Below, one piece after another: positions 52,234 to 62,292 of a stretch of 64,000 bases of DNA. The first letter of the stretch is position 1. Each line of letters starts with the position of its first letter. The notes under the pieces were generated by a model. That model saw only the letters and a program-made list of their open reading frames with translations. It searched no databases and was not told where the DNA came from. This DNA is from Alteromonas halophila. Its GTDB lineage: Bacteria; Pseudomonadota; Gammaproteobacteria; Enterobacterales; Alteromonadaceae. The position numbers and the translations under genes were made by a program. Where the stretch lies: assembly GCF_014651815.1 (NCBI RefSeq), contig NZ_BMXP01000005.1, positions 124,001-188,000 on the forward strand, read 5' to 3'.

Positions 52234-54273
52234 ATGAAAGATATCCTTCGAGTTTCCATAGCAAGTGCGTTTTTAACCGTTGGGGTCGGCGCTGGCGCTG
52301 TGACTACAACGCCGGATGTTGAGGATCTTCCGATTCTGCAACAGGAAACACAGCACAGTGTTGCTGCTAAACGCGTGAGTGCACTGTTTACCCGTGCACA
52401 CTACAAGGAAATTGCGTTGGATGATGTATTGTCGGCAAAAGTCTACGAGCGTTATCTCGACGCGCTGGACCACGGCAAACAAATTTTTCTGTTGTCAGAT
52501 GTCGTGGCGTTCGAACAGTATCGCGATAAATTCGATGACGCACTTGAACGGGGCAATCTGAGTATTGCTTATCAGATGTACAACAAAAGTGCAGAGCGAC
52601 GCATAGAGCGCTATGACTATGCGTTATCGCTGCTTGACGAACCGTTCGACTTTGAGAAAGAAGGCGACAAATTTTATTACGACCGTGAAGATGCTGAATG
52701 GGCAGAGTCGAAAGCTGAGCTCGATGAACTCTGGCGTCAGCGCGTAAAATATGACGCGCTGAACCTTATCCTGGCAGATAAAACCTGGGATGAGGCGAAA
52801 GAACTGCTTGAGAAGCGCTACAATCGTGCTATCAAGCGTTTAAAGCAGGCGCAGAGTGAAGACGTTTTCCAGACGGTGATGAATTCGTTTGCCCGCAGCA
52901 TTGAGGCACATACCAGTTACCTTTCGCCACGTAATGCCGATCGTTTCCAGATGGAAATGAACCTGGAGTTTGAGGGGATTGGCGCTGTGTTACAAAGCGA
53001 AGAGGACTACACGGTCATCAAGAGTATTGTACCTGGCGGTCCTGCCGATAAATCCGGCGCGCTGAAACCCGAAGACAAGATCATCGGTGTGGCTCAGGAA
53101 GATGAAGAGTTTGTCGATGTGGTCGGCTGGCGGCTTGATGAAGTTGTTGAACTTATTAAAGGACCGAAAGGCAGTACCGTTAAGCTCCAGATTCAGAAAG
53201 GAACGACCGAGAGTAAATCCATGTCGGTGGTTAAACTGGACCGCGATAAGATTAAACTGGAAGACCGTGCTGCAAAATCTGAAGTGTATACGCCAGAGAG
53301 CGGACCGCACCAGGGTGAGAAGCTGGGTATTATTAAGATCCCCAGCTTTTATAACAACCTGCATGGCGATGTGAAAAAAGAAATCGACGCGCTGAAAGCG
53401 CAGGATGTACGCGGCATTATCGTTGATTTGCGCGGCAATGGCGGCGGTTCGTTGACCGAGGCGACGTTATTATCTGGTCTTTTCATCGAGAAAGGTCCTG
53501 TTGTACAAATTCGCTATGGAGCCGGAAAAGTGAGTGTTAATCGTGACACTGACGGCGAAGTATCCTATAACGGCCCGCTGACTGTTTTAGTGGACCGTTA
53601 CAGTGCCTCGGCCTCTGAGATTTTTGCAGCGGCGATGCAGGATTATAACCGGGCGCTGATCATTGGTGAGCAAACCTTTGGTAAAGGCACGGTTCAGCAA
53701 CATCGAGGGCTTGGCAGGATTTACGACCTTTATGATAACCCACTGGGCAGCGTGCAATTTACTATTGCCAAGTTCTACCGTATTGACGGTGGTAGCACGC
53801 AGCATCGTGGCGTTGTGCCGGATATCCTTTACCCTTCGGCCATAGAACCGGAAGAGTGGGGCGAAAGTCAGGAAGAGAATGCCTTACCCTGGGACAGTAT
53901 TAACCGCGCAAACTATACGACGTTTGGTGACAGCCAGTCGGCTGTAGATGTGCTGACAGCCAAACACAATAAGCGGATCATGCAGGATCCTGAGTTTGGT
54001 TACATTCAGGAAGACATCAAGGAATACAAGAAGGAAAAGGATAAGAAATTTGTATCGCTGGTAAAATCCCAGCGTCTTGAAGAAAAGAAAGAGGCTGAAC
54101 AGGAAGAGCTTTCGCGTACCAATGAGCGGCTTGCCCGACTGGGTATGGAGAAAGTTGAAACTATGGACGATTTACCAGAGGATCTGGAAGATTTAGATCC
54201 GTTTCTGGATGAAGCAGCCAATATTACATACGATATGATCGAAACCGGGAAGTACGCGATTTCGCGAAACTAA
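52234..54273 (+). CDS. prc: Tail-specific periplasmic protease Prc
   Basis: S41 carboxyl-terminal processing protease, 679 residues (E. coli 682). Signal peptide near residues 1-24, N-terminal helical domain, PDZ (about 245-330), and catalytic Ser-Lys dyad in SASASE (about 457-462) with lysine in TFGKGTVQQ. The C-terminal DUF3340 part is present. ATG 52234 follows AAGAGG; a longer frame overlapping proQ is not needed. It follows proQ and ends with a strong terminator. Confidence 0.96.
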   Translation: MKDILRVSIASAFLTVGVGAGAVTTTPDVEDLPILQQETQHSVAAKRVSALFTRAHYKEIALDDVLSAKVYERYLDALDHGKQIFLLSDVVAFEQYRDKFDDALERGNLSIAYQMYNKSAERRIERYDYALSLLDEPFDFEKEGDKFYYDREDAEWAESKAELDELWRQRVKYDALNLILADKTWDEAKELLEKRYNRAIKRLKQAQSEDVFQTVMNSFARSIEAHTSYLSPRNADRFQMEMNLEFEGIGAVLQSEEDYTVIKSIVPGGPADKSGALKPEDKIIGVAQEDEEFVDVVGWRLDEVVELIKGPKGSTVKLQIQKGTTESKSMSVVKLDRDKIKLEDRAAKSEVYTPESGPHQGEKLGIIKIPSFYNNLHGDVKKEIDALKAQDVRGIIVDLRGNGGGSLTEATLLSGLFIEKGPVVQIRYGAGKVSVNRDTDGEVSYNGPLTVLVDRYSASASEIFAAAMQDYNRALIIGEQTFGKGTVQQHRGLGRIYDLYDNPLGSVQFTIAKFYRIDGGSTQHRGVVPDILYPSAIEPEEWGESQEENALPWDSINRANYTTFGDSQSAVDVLTAKHNKRIMQDPEFGYIQEDIKEYKKEKDKKFVSLVKSQRLEEKKEAEQEELSRTNERLARLGMEKVETMDDLPEDLEDLDPFLDEAANITYDMIETGKYAISRN

Positions 54274-54289
54274 CCCCAAAAAGAACAGG

Positions 54290-54317
54290 GGGCTGGCTTT
54301 TCGCCAGCCCTTTTTTT
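54290..54317 (+). terminator. Intrinsic terminator after prc
   Basis: An 8-bp stem (GGGCTGGC / GCCAGCCC) with a 5-nt loop is followed by T7, 17 bp after the prc stop. Confidence 0.95.
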
Positions 54318-54354
54318 ATATCTATAATCAAAATAATAAGAAAAGGGACCACAC

Positions 54355-55689
54355 ATGGCAATTCGAGGTGAATTCTCCTCCCGTCTGGGCTTTGTGCTTG
54401 CCGCCGCAGGCTCAGCGGTAGGGCTTGGAAATATCTGGGGCTTTCCTACAAAAGTCGCGAGTAACGGCGGCGCAGCGTTTGTATTGGTGTACCTGCTGCT
54501 GGCGTTTGTGCTCGCATATCCCGTACTCATGGCCGAACTCATTATAGGCCGTTCAACTCGTTCAAATATGGTCGATGCGTTAGGTAAAATTTCGGGAAGC
54601 TGGGTTGGCCGGGCAACCGGTATCTGGGGTTGTATCACGGTGTCTCTTATTCTGGCCTTTTATGCCATTGTAGGCGGCTGGATGCTCGTACACTTCGCTG
54701 AATCGGCAACAAGCCTGGTTGGGTTATCCGCGGCGTCAGACTGGCTGCTTTCCCCATCCTTGCCCCGGGATATTGTATTCACGGCCGGATTTCTGGTGCT
54801 GACCTCGTTCATTGTCATCGGAGGCGTTAAAGCAGGCATAGAAAAGTGGTCGGTCCGGCTGATGCCAACGCTGGTGTTACTTATCATCGCACTGATTATC
54901 TATGTGAGCTTTCAGCCGGGCGCAGTAGAAGGCTGGAGCGCGTATCTGGTCCCAGACTTTTCGCGTATTCTGGATCCTGATTTACTTATAAGTGCTATGG
55001 GGCAGGCCTTTTTCTCCATGTCACTGGGGGTAGGGACGATGCTGGTTTATGGCTCGTATCTGAGTAAGCAGGAAAACCTGCCTGGAATTGGTGCATCCGT
55101 TGCACTTGTGGACATTGGCGTTGCTGTAATTGCAGGTATGCTGATCATCCCGTCCATGTACGTGGCATTAAACAACGGTGTAGAAATCTTTACAGCGGAC
55201 GGCAGTTTAATTGAAGGAGATACCCTTATCTTCACGGTTTTGCCTGCGCTTTTTGATACTATCGGTGGGGTTGGACTCATCGTTGCATTTACCTTTTTTG
55301 CACTCATGGTAATTGCCGCCGTGACGTCATCTATTTCAATGCTTGAAGTGCCGGTAGCCTACCTGGTTGAAAGTAAAAATCTGGCAAGGAAGAAGGCCGT
55401 TATGGTGATGACCACCGTGATCTTCGCTGCCAGTTGCATTATTTTAGTTAACTTCTCCACCCTGTTTGGCTTTGTTATCTCGCTCACCACGCAGTACAGC
55501 CAGCCATTACTTGGCCTCGCTCTGTGTATTTTTGCGGGCTGGGTATGGCGGCGTGACGCTATTTTGCAAGAGCTTAAAGAAGGTGACCCTTATGCCGAAG
55601 ATACCCTGTTCTGGCGTATCTGGCCCTGGTACGTGCGTTTCGTATGTCCGGTGGTCATTGCAGTGATGTTTTATCGCTCAGTAATCTAA
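54355..55689 (+). CDS. Sodium-dependent NSS-family transporter
   Basis: Sodium:neurotransmitter symporter family (SNF), 444 residues, about 11-12 transmembrane helices. The TM1 signature GLGNIWGFPTKVASNGGAAF matches the family's GxGNxWRFP region. Substrate is probably an amino acid, not determinable here. It lies after the prc terminator and 26 bp before the NhaC antiporter gene, so the two may be cotranscribed. Confidence 0.92.
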   Translation: MAIRGEFSSRLGFVLAAAGSAVGLGNIWGFPTKVASNGGAAFVLVYLLLAFVLAYPVLMAELIIGRSTRSNMVDALGKISGSWVGRATGIWGCITVSLILAFYAIVGGWMLVHFAESATSLVGLSAASDWLLSPSLPRDIVFTAGFLVLTSFIVIGGVKAGIEKWSVRLMPTLVLLIIALIIYVSFQPGAVEGWSAYLVPDFSRILDPDLLISAMGQAFFSMSLGVGTMLVYGSYLSKQENLPGIGASVALVDIGVAVIAGMLIIPSMYVALNNGVEIFTADGSLIEGDTLIFTVLPALFDTIGGVGLIVAFTFFALMVIAAVTSSISMLEVPVAYLVESKNLARKKAVMVMTTVIFAASCIILVNFSTLFGFVISLTTQYSQPLLGLALCIFAGWVWRRDAILQELKEGDPYAEDTLFWRIWPWYVRFVCPVVIAVMFYRSVI

Positions 55690-55715
55690 TTAAGTAGACG
55701 GAAACAATAATAACA

Positions 55716-57188
55716 ATGCAAAACGAAACAAAAACACCGTCCTTACTGGACGCCACGATACCCATTGTCATATTGATCATTATGATGGGCGGAGCCGTGT
55801 ATCTGTTTGGTGACGGCTCTTCCTATGGGCCTAATCAGATTGCGCTACTGCTGTCGATGGGGATTGCTGCCATTATCGGCCTGAAAAACGGTCACAAGTG
55901 GAAAGAAATCGAAAAGGGGATTGTTGACGGTATTTCCATGGCGCTGGGGGCATGCCTGATATTGCTGGCGGTAGGAGCGCTGATTGGCACCTGGATGCTG
56001 GCAGGAACAGTACCAACGCTAATCTATTTCGGTCTTGAACTGCTTAATCCGTCGTTCTTTTATGCCGCGGCCTGTCTTATTTGTGCCGTAGTGGCAATGA
56101 GTATCGGCAGTTCCTGGACCACAGCAGCAACGGTGGGTGTCGCGCTAATGGGCGTTGCTTCAGGTATGGATATGTCGGCCGCAATCACAGCCGGCGCGGT
56201 GGTCTCCGGCGCGTACTTTGGCGATAAAATATCCCCGCTATCAGAGACAACAAACCTTGCACCCGCCGTCGCAGGCACCGACTTATTTGAACATATTCGT
56301 TATATGCTGTGGACGACGGTTCCCAGCTTTATTCTTGCTCTGATTTTATTCACAGTGCTGGGTTTCAGCGAAGACGGCACTGCCAAAGCAGAGCGTATCG
56401 AGCAAATGCAGACCCTGCTTGGCGCGTCGTTTAATCTTGACTGGTATTTGCTGGTCCCGTTGGTGGTGTTACTGACGCTGGCCGTTAAAAAAATGCCGGC
56501 CTTTCCGGCCGTATCCATAGGCGCGCTGCTTGGTGGCGTCTGGGCGCTGCTGTTTCAAAATGATGTTGTGTTATCAATGATTACCGAGGGTGACTCAAGC
56601 ACCATTGGGGCATTAAAAGTTGTCTGGACAGCGCTGTTCGATGGCGTCAGTTTCTCTACCCCTGATGCAAACTTAAATGATCTGCTGTCCCGTGGCGGTA
56701 TGTCATCGATGCTGAATACCATATGGCTGATTATCTGTGCCATGTCATTTGGCGCGGTACTGGAGCGGGTTGGACTGTTAAGCCGCGCTGTGAATGCTAT
56801 TTTAAAAGGCGCGCATTCCGCCGGCGCTATGGTCAGCCGCACGGTGCTTACCTGTATCGGCACAAATCTGGTAACTGCTGATCAGTACATGGCGATTGTA
56901 ATGCCTGGGCGTATGTACAAAGAAGAGTTTAAAAAGCGCAACCTTGACCAGCTTAACCTGTCCCGAAGCCTGGAAGACGGCGGGACACTGACGTCACCCC
57001 TCATCCCGTGGAACACATGCGGTGCCTATATGCATGGGGTACTGATGGTCCATCCTTTTGAATATATCTTTTATGCGTTTTTCAACGTATTAAATCCCAT
57101 TCTTGCCATTATTTACGCGTACCTTGGCATTAAAATTCTGAAGCTGACGCCTCCCCAGTATCAGACTGACGGAGAGCGAAACGCGTAG
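55716..57188 (+). CDS. NhaC-family Na+/H+ antiporter
   Basis: Inner-membrane antiporter of the NhaC type, 490 residues, about 11-12 helices. It shows SIGSSWTTAATVGVALMGVA, SGAYFGDKISPLSETTNLAP (the conserved ion-path region) and SLEDGGTLTSPLIPWNTCGAY. Amino-acid/proton exchange is a known alternative for NhaC-like proteins. GGAAA precedes the ATG. Together with the NSS transporter it fits a sodium-based marine economy. Confidence 0.93.
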   Translation: MQNETKTPSLLDATIPIVILIIMMGGAVYLFGDGSSYGPNQIALLLSMGIAAIIGLKNGHKWKEIEKGIVDGISMALGACLILLAVGALIGTWMLAGTVPTLIYFGLELLNPSFFYAAACLICAVVAMSIGSSWTTAATVGVALMGVASGMDMSAAITAGAVVSGAYFGDKISPLSETTNLAPAVAGTDLFEHIRYMLWTTVPSFILALILFTVLGFSEDGTAKAERIEQMQTLLGASFNLDWYLLVPLVVLLTLAVKKMPAFPAVSIGALLGGVWALLFQNDVVLSMITEGDSSTIGALKVVWTALFDGVSFSTPDANLNDLLSRGGMSSMLNTIWLIICAMSFGAVLERVGLLSRAVNAILKGAHSAGAMVSRTVLTCIGTNLVTADQYMAIVMPGRMYKEEFKKRNLDQLNLSRSLEDGGTLTSPLIPWNTCGAYMHGVLMVHPFEYIFYAFFNVLNPILAIIYAYLGIKILKLTPPQYQTDGERNA

Positions 57189-57203
57189 CCATTTGGAGGT
57201 TGT

Positions 57204-59804
57204 ATGTCTGTAACTGTTAAACGCCGCGCGGATTATTTACCGCCGGCTTTTACTGTTTCCTCAGTATCTTTGGAGTTCTTCCTGCACCCGGAAAAGACCC
57301 GGGTCTGCAGTTCCTTAACCGTAAGCAGAAACGGTAACCACAATAAGCCACTCGAGCTTGATGGTGAGCAACTGACATTGTTGTCGGTAGCCGTTGACGG
57401 TAACGCCGTTGAACCTGACCATTGTGATCACTCATCGCTTCATCTGTCAGATCTGCCCGATGCATTTACATTGCAAATTGAGACAGAAATAAACCCGTCT
57501 GAAAACCATGCGCTGGAAGGATTATATTTATCTAACGGCGTGTACTGCACACAATGTGAGGCCGAAGGCTTCCGCCGTATTACTTATTTCCTGGACCGCC
57601 CAGACGTGCTGGCAGAATATCGGGTAACGGTGCACGGTGAAAAGCAGGCGTTCCCAACCCTGTTGTCAAATGGTAACCCGGTGGAGAAAGGCGAAAATGA
57701 TGACGGTACTCACTGGGTAACCTGGCACGATCCACATCCTAAACCCAGTTACCTGTTTGCCCTGGTTGCCGGTGATTTCGACTTGCTGACCGACACCTTC
57801 ACAACCATGAGTGGCAAAGACGTGGCCCTCGAATTATATGTCGATAAAGGTAAAAAAGGCCGCGGCGAATTTGCACTTGATTCGCTTAAACGGGCGATGA
57901 AGTGGGATGAACAGACATTTGGACTGGAGTACGACCTCGATATCTATATGATTGTCGCGGTCGATTTCTTCAACATGGGGGCCATGGAAAATAAAGGCCT
58001 GAATATTTTTAACAGTAAATTTGTGCTGGCCGACAATGACAGCGCCACCGATGATGACTTTTTCAATGTCGAGTCGGTCATTGCCCACGAATACTTTCAC
58101 AACTGGACCGGTAACCGGGTTACCTGCCGGGACTGGTTCCAGCTAAGCCTGAAAGAAGGCTTAACGGTATTCCGTGATCAGCAGTTTTCTGCCGATATGA
58201 CATCACCGCTCAGCAACCGCATTAAGCAGGTGAGGGTGATGCGTGAACATCAGTTTGCAGAAGATGCCAGCGCCATGAGCCACCCAATCCGCCCGGATGA
58301 AGTCATGGAGATGAATAACTTCTATACCGTGACAGTCTACGACAAAGGGGCGGAGGTGATTCGTATGTTGCATACTCTGCTGGGTCAGCAGACGTTCCGC
58401 CGTGGTATTGATGAGTATTTCCGTCGTCATGATGGGCAGGCGGTGACCTGTGATGATTTTGTTGCGGCAATGCAGGCTGTCACAGACCGGGACTTATCGC
58501 AGTTTTCCCGCTGGTATAGCCAGTCCGGCACCCCTGAAATTACCGTTAACCGGCAGTATGATGACGCCACCGGTGCGCATACCATAACGTTATCACAGCG
58601 CACACCGGCTACCGCTGATCAAAAAGACAAGCAACCATTACTGTTGCCTGTCGCCATTGAGCTTATTGATGACGAGGGTAACAGTCTTGCTGATGATGAG
58701 GGCCTGATTGAAAAGGGCATGCTGATCCTGGATGCTGAAGCAGTGACACTCACCGTTACGGGTGCAAAAGGCCAGCTGACACCAGTACTACTGGGCAATT
58801 TCTCCGCGCCCGCCAGAGTCCATAATGATCTGTGTGTCAGTGAGCAGCTTAAAGTTGTACGTCATGCTAAGGACAGCTTTAATCGCTGGGATGCAATGCA
58901 GAGCCTGTATGACTTCTGTATCAGTGAGATTGAGGCTGGCCGGACACTGGATGACAGTGTCTGGCGTGGACTGCGTACGGTGATTGCCAGCGAAGCCAAC
59001 AATATGGAATTGTTAGGGGAGTGTCTGGTAATACCTACAGTTGAGACCTTGTGTCAAAGCCGTAACGAGGTTGACGTGCAGGCGCTGATTGCAGCACGCA
59101 AAGCCTTCTGCCAGCAATTTGCTGAGCAACTTGAAGAGGCGCTGCTGTCTGTATTTGATGCAAACCATACTGACAGTTACCGTTATGTACAAAGTGATAT
59201 CAACACGCGACGTTGTCGCAATGTTATTCTGGCGCATCTGGCCAGGCTGCCGGATCACGCTGCCAAGGCCCGGCAACAGTACAATGCATCAGACAATATG
59301 ACCGATACGCTGGGCGCGCTGAAAGCGGCGCAGTACACGGATCAGTCTAATTTCTTACTGATGATGGGCGACTTTGAAGAAACCTGGCACAACGACCCTC
59401 TGGTACTGGATAAGTGGTTTGCACTGCATGCCACGCAGGCGCGAAGTGATATCCTTGCGCAGTTATCAATGCTACGTGAACACCCGCAATTCAGCGCCAA
59501 TAATCCCAACCGGGTACGTGCGGTCATCGGTAGTTTTGCATTCTTCAACAACGAATGTTTTCACGCCCGCGATGGTAGTGGTTATAAATATGTAACAGAT
59601 TACCTGATGGTATTGGATGACAGCAATCCACAGGTCGCTGCGCGCATCGTAACGCCGCTAACGCAATGGCAACGCTACGCCGATCCGTACCGGTCATTAA
59701 TGAAAGCGCAATTAAGCCGCCTTCTTACCAAGAAAAACCTGAGCAAGGACTTGTTTGAGAAAGTGAGTAAGAGTCTTGCCTATGACAACGCCAGCAGCGA
59801 CTGA
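57204..59804 (+). CDS. pepN: Aminopeptidase N
   Basis: M1 metallopeptidase removing N-terminal residues from peptides, 866 residues (E. coli 870). Substrate motif GAMENKG is at about 259-265 and zinc motif HEYFH at 295-299 in VIAHEYFHNWTGNRVTCRD, with the third ligand in LKEGLTVFRDQQF. The C-terminal helical domain is complete. GGAGG precedes the ATG by 6 nt. Its 3' end overlaps the DUF2835 gene by 23 bp. Confidence 0.97.
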   Translation: MSVTVKRRADYLPPAFTVSSVSLEFFLHPEKTRVCSSLTVSRNGNHNKPLELDGEQLTLLSVAVDGNAVEPDHCDHSSLHLSDLPDAFTLQIETEINPSENHALEGLYLSNGVYCTQCEAEGFRRITYFLDRPDVLAEYRVTVHGEKQAFPTLLSNGNPVEKGENDDGTHWVTWHDPHPKPSYLFALVAGDFDLLTDTFTTMSGKDVALELYVDKGKKGRGEFALDSLKRAMKWDEQTFGLEYDLDIYMIVAVDFFNMGAMENKGLNIFNSKFVLADNDSATDDDFFNVESVIAHEYFHNWTGNRVTCRDWFQLSLKEGLTVFRDQQFSADMTSPLSNRIKQVRVMREHQFAEDASAMSHPIRPDEVMEMNNFYTVTVYDKGAEVIRMLHTLLGQQTFRRGIDEYFRRHDGQAVTCDDFVAAMQAVTDRDLSQFSRWYSQSGTPEITVNRQYDDATGAHTITLSQRTPATADQKDKQPLLLPVAIELIDDEGNSLADDEGLIEKGMLILDAEAVTLTVTGAKGQLTPVLLGNFSAPARVHNDLCVSEQLKVVRHAKDSFNRWDAMQSLYDFCISEIEAGRTLDDSVWRGLRTVIASEANNMELLGECLVIPTVETLCQSRNEVDVQALIAARKAFCQQFAEQLEEALLSVFDANHTDSYRYVQSDINTRRCRNVILAHLARLPDHAAKARQQYNASDNMTDTLGALKAAQYTDQSNFLLMMGDFEETWHNDPLVLDKWFALHATQARSDILAQLSMLREHPQFSANNPNRVRAVIGSFAFFNNECFHARDGSGYKYVTDYLMVLDDSNPQVAARIVTPLTQWQRYADPYRSLMKAQLSRLLTKKNLSKDLFEKVSKSLAYDNASSD

Positions 59805-60024
59805 CACTGTCTATTATTTCTCAGTCCGCGTCTCGTACATTCAGTGCGAGGCGCTTTACCAGAGCCCGCCGCCTCCAGTCGTTTTAACCGATGACCGGGG
59901 CGTGCGGGTACAGGTCCCTGCCGTCTGCATGCGCCAGTTTGTCACGAGCACCGGAATCCGGGGGCGATTTCGCCTGATCGTCGACAAAAGCCATAAAATC
60001 CGTTCCTTTGAGCGCGTCACCTAA
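59782..60024 (+). CDS. DUF2835 family protein
   Basis: An 80-residue protein of unknown function found after pepN in related bacteria. It carries the pattern YYFSVRVSYIQCEALYQ and GRFRLIVDKSHKIRSFERV. ATG 59782 lies within the end of pepN in another frame; AAGAG stands 8 nt upstream. A TTG at 59776 is an alternative start. Confidence 0.85.
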   Translation: MTTPAATDTVYYFSVRVSYIQCEALYQSPPPPVVLTDDRGVRVQVPAVCMRQFVTSTGIRGRFRLIVDKSHKIRSFERVT

Positions 60025-60213
60025 TCTACAGCGAATTCTACAATATGTGTGACATCGCGCTGATTAACTCGTTGATACCCCAAGTGTTATAGAAATTGTT
60101 AACTGGTAGGATTAGTTCTTGCGATTCTGACAAAATGATGTAATGATTTTGTTAACTCAACTTGGTTGGTATTTTTGTCGTGCGTCCTGCGCCGACTCGG
60201 GAGTATTAAAACT

Positions 60214-62277
60214 ATGATAAACAGGCACCGTGCATTTAAGAAGTCACCTGTAGCTGCCGGCGTTATCGCGCTTCTCAGCGCCGCCAGCTTGCCAGCGCAT
60301 TCAGCGAGCTGGGATTTTGGGGATGTCAGCGTTTCACTGGATTCGACGTTTACACTGGCCACCAGTATTCGTACTGAGAACCGTGATTATGACCTTATTG
60401 GTAACAGCAACCACCCGCAGTTTGACTGGTCAGGGTACAATGCAGCAACCAATGTCATTTATCCCAGTACAGATGTTTGGGCACTCTCTGACGGTAATTA
60501 TTCGACCAACGGAGACTTAGGCAATCTGGCCCATGACCCGGGCGAAGCGTTTTCTACACAGATCTCCGGTACACACGAACTGGATGTAAACTTTGGTGAT
60601 TACGGATTCTTTGCACGGGGGTTCTGGTTTTACGATTTTGAGCAGCAAAATGGCGATCGCCCTTATTCAAATCCGATAACCGGTCAGCAATATGATCTGT
60701 GTCAGGATCCGGAAGCTGAAGATTTATTGTGTTCCGATATCCGCCTGTATGATGCCTTCTTCTATGGTGACTGGTGGGTAGGCGACAAGCCACTGACGGT
60801 GCGTGTCGGTCAGCAGGTAATCAGCTGGGGTGAAAGCACCTTCATTCAGCACGGTATCAACACCACAAATCCGGTCGATGTAACACGTGCCCGTGCTCCG
60901 GGTGCCGAGTTGCGGGAAGTATTCATTCCGGTAGGCATGGTCTATGCCTCACTGGGTCTGACGCAAAATGTCAGTGTTTCCGGTTATTATCAGTATGAGT
61001 GGGAGCGCAGCTGGTTGCCGGTAGCAGGCAGTTATTTTGCAACCAATGACTTTGCCGGAGAAGGCGGTCAGAGCAACAATGTTCAACTGGGTTTCTCCGG
61101 TAACCCCGATATTGATTTAGATTTTCTGCTGGCGTCACTCAATGGTATTGGTGATGCGTTACGTGCCGGCGGCGATCAGAGTCAGCTGTCACAGGCCTAC
61201 CTGGCTTATCCGACCAAAGTGGCGGTACGCGGTTACTCAGATGACGCACATAATGACGCCGACGATCAGGGCCAGTTCGGTCTTCGCGTAACCTGGTTTG
61301 CAGAAATGCTGAATCAGTCTGAAATCAGCTTTTATCACATTAATTACCACAGTCAGCGCCCGCTTATTTCGGGAGTGACGTCGGATTTCACGCAGGCAGG
61401 CATCGCGTCTGATCTTGGCTACATTGCCCAAAATCAAATTACCCGCGACAATATCACTGAGCTGGGCGCGTTCACTCAGGCACAGTTCTTCTACCCTGAA
61501 GACATTAAACTTTATGGTCTGAGCTTCAACACCAACATTGGCACCACTGCGTTAGCCGGTGAATTTGCGTACCGCGTTGACGAACCACTGCAAATTGATG
61601 ATGTTGAACTGTTGTATATGGGTATGCCTGAGCAACTGGCGAATGCGGGGCTGCGTCCTGACCTGGCTGGTATTTCACAGTTAAATAACATTGGCCGCTC
61701 CGTCGGTCCCGGTGAGACAGCAGAGGGCTTCCTGTTCTCTGATACATGGCAGGCACAGTTCACAGTGTCTCACGTTTTTGGTCCTGCTCTGGGCTCTGAC
61801 AATTTAGTATTACTCGGCGAAGCGGGTTACGTGAATATTGTCGATTTCCCGGATCCTGACATTATTCGTCTTAATGCGCCAGGTACCGCCCGAACGCCGT
61901 CTATTGAGCCAACAGCCAGCGGTAACCCGCGTTTTGGTCTGCATACGGGTTTATCTGACGGACCTGAAACTAATCCGTTTGCTACCGATGATGCCTGGGG
62001 GTATCGACTACTCGCTGTGGCTGACTTCAATAACGTTGCAGCCGGCGTCAACTTACGCGCTCGTGCAACATTCTCGCATGATGTTGAAGGTACAACACCA
62101 GATCCACTGTTCCTTTTCACAGAAGATGTTAAGTCAGCCAATATCAGCCTGACCTTTGATTATCTGAGTAAGTGGCAGGCGACGGCGTCGTACAGTACGT
62201 TCTGGGGCGGCATTGGTACGACCAACGCGCTGGCAGACCGCGACTTCATCTCCTTTAATATCAAATATGCAATCTAA
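60214..62277 (+). CDS. DUF1302 outer-membrane protein
   Basis: A 687-residue exported protein of the DUF1302 family, likely an outer-membrane beta-barrel. The signal peptide ends near residue 31 (PAHS-AS), followed by SWDFGDVSVSLDSTFTLA and repeated aromatic beta-strand segments; the C-terminus ends in DFISFNIKYAI, a barrel-type end. I chose ATG 60214; 16 upstream codons lack a site. Followed by DUF1329. The pair is known to occur with RND transporters; its substrate is not established. Confidence 0.88.
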   Translation: MINRHRAFKKSPVAAGVIALLSAASLPAHSASWDFGDVSVSLDSTFTLATSIRTENRDYDLIGNSNHPQFDWSGYNAATNVIYPSTDVWALSDGNYSTNGDLGNLAHDPGEAFSTQISGTHELDVNFGDYGFFARGFWFYDFEQQNGDRPYSNPITGQQYDLCQDPEAEDLLCSDIRLYDAFFYGDWWVGDKPLTVRVGQQVISWGESTFIQHGINTTNPVDVTRARAPGAELREVFIPVGMVYASLGLTQNVSVSGYYQYEWERSWLPVAGSYFATNDFAGEGGQSNNVQLGFSGNPDIDLDFLLASLNGIGDALRAGGDQSQLSQAYLAYPTKVAVRGYSDDAHNDADDQGQFGLRVTWFAEMLNQSEISFYHINYHSQRPLISGVTSDFTQAGIASDLGYIAQNQITRDNITELGAFTQAQFFYPEDIKLYGLSFNTNIGTTALAGEFAYRVDEPLQIDDVELLYMGMPEQLANAGLRPDLAGISQLNNIGRSVGPGETAEGFLFSDTWQAQFTVSHVFGPALGSDNLVLLGEAGYVNIVDFPDPDIIRLNAPGTARTPSIEPTASGNPRFGLHTGLSDGPETNPFATDDAWGYRLLAVADFNNVAAGVNLRARATFSHDVEGTTPDPLFLFTEDVKSANISLTFDYLSKWQATASYSTFWGGIGTTNALADRDFISFNIKYAI

Positions 62278-62292
62278 CTTAGTGTGGTATTT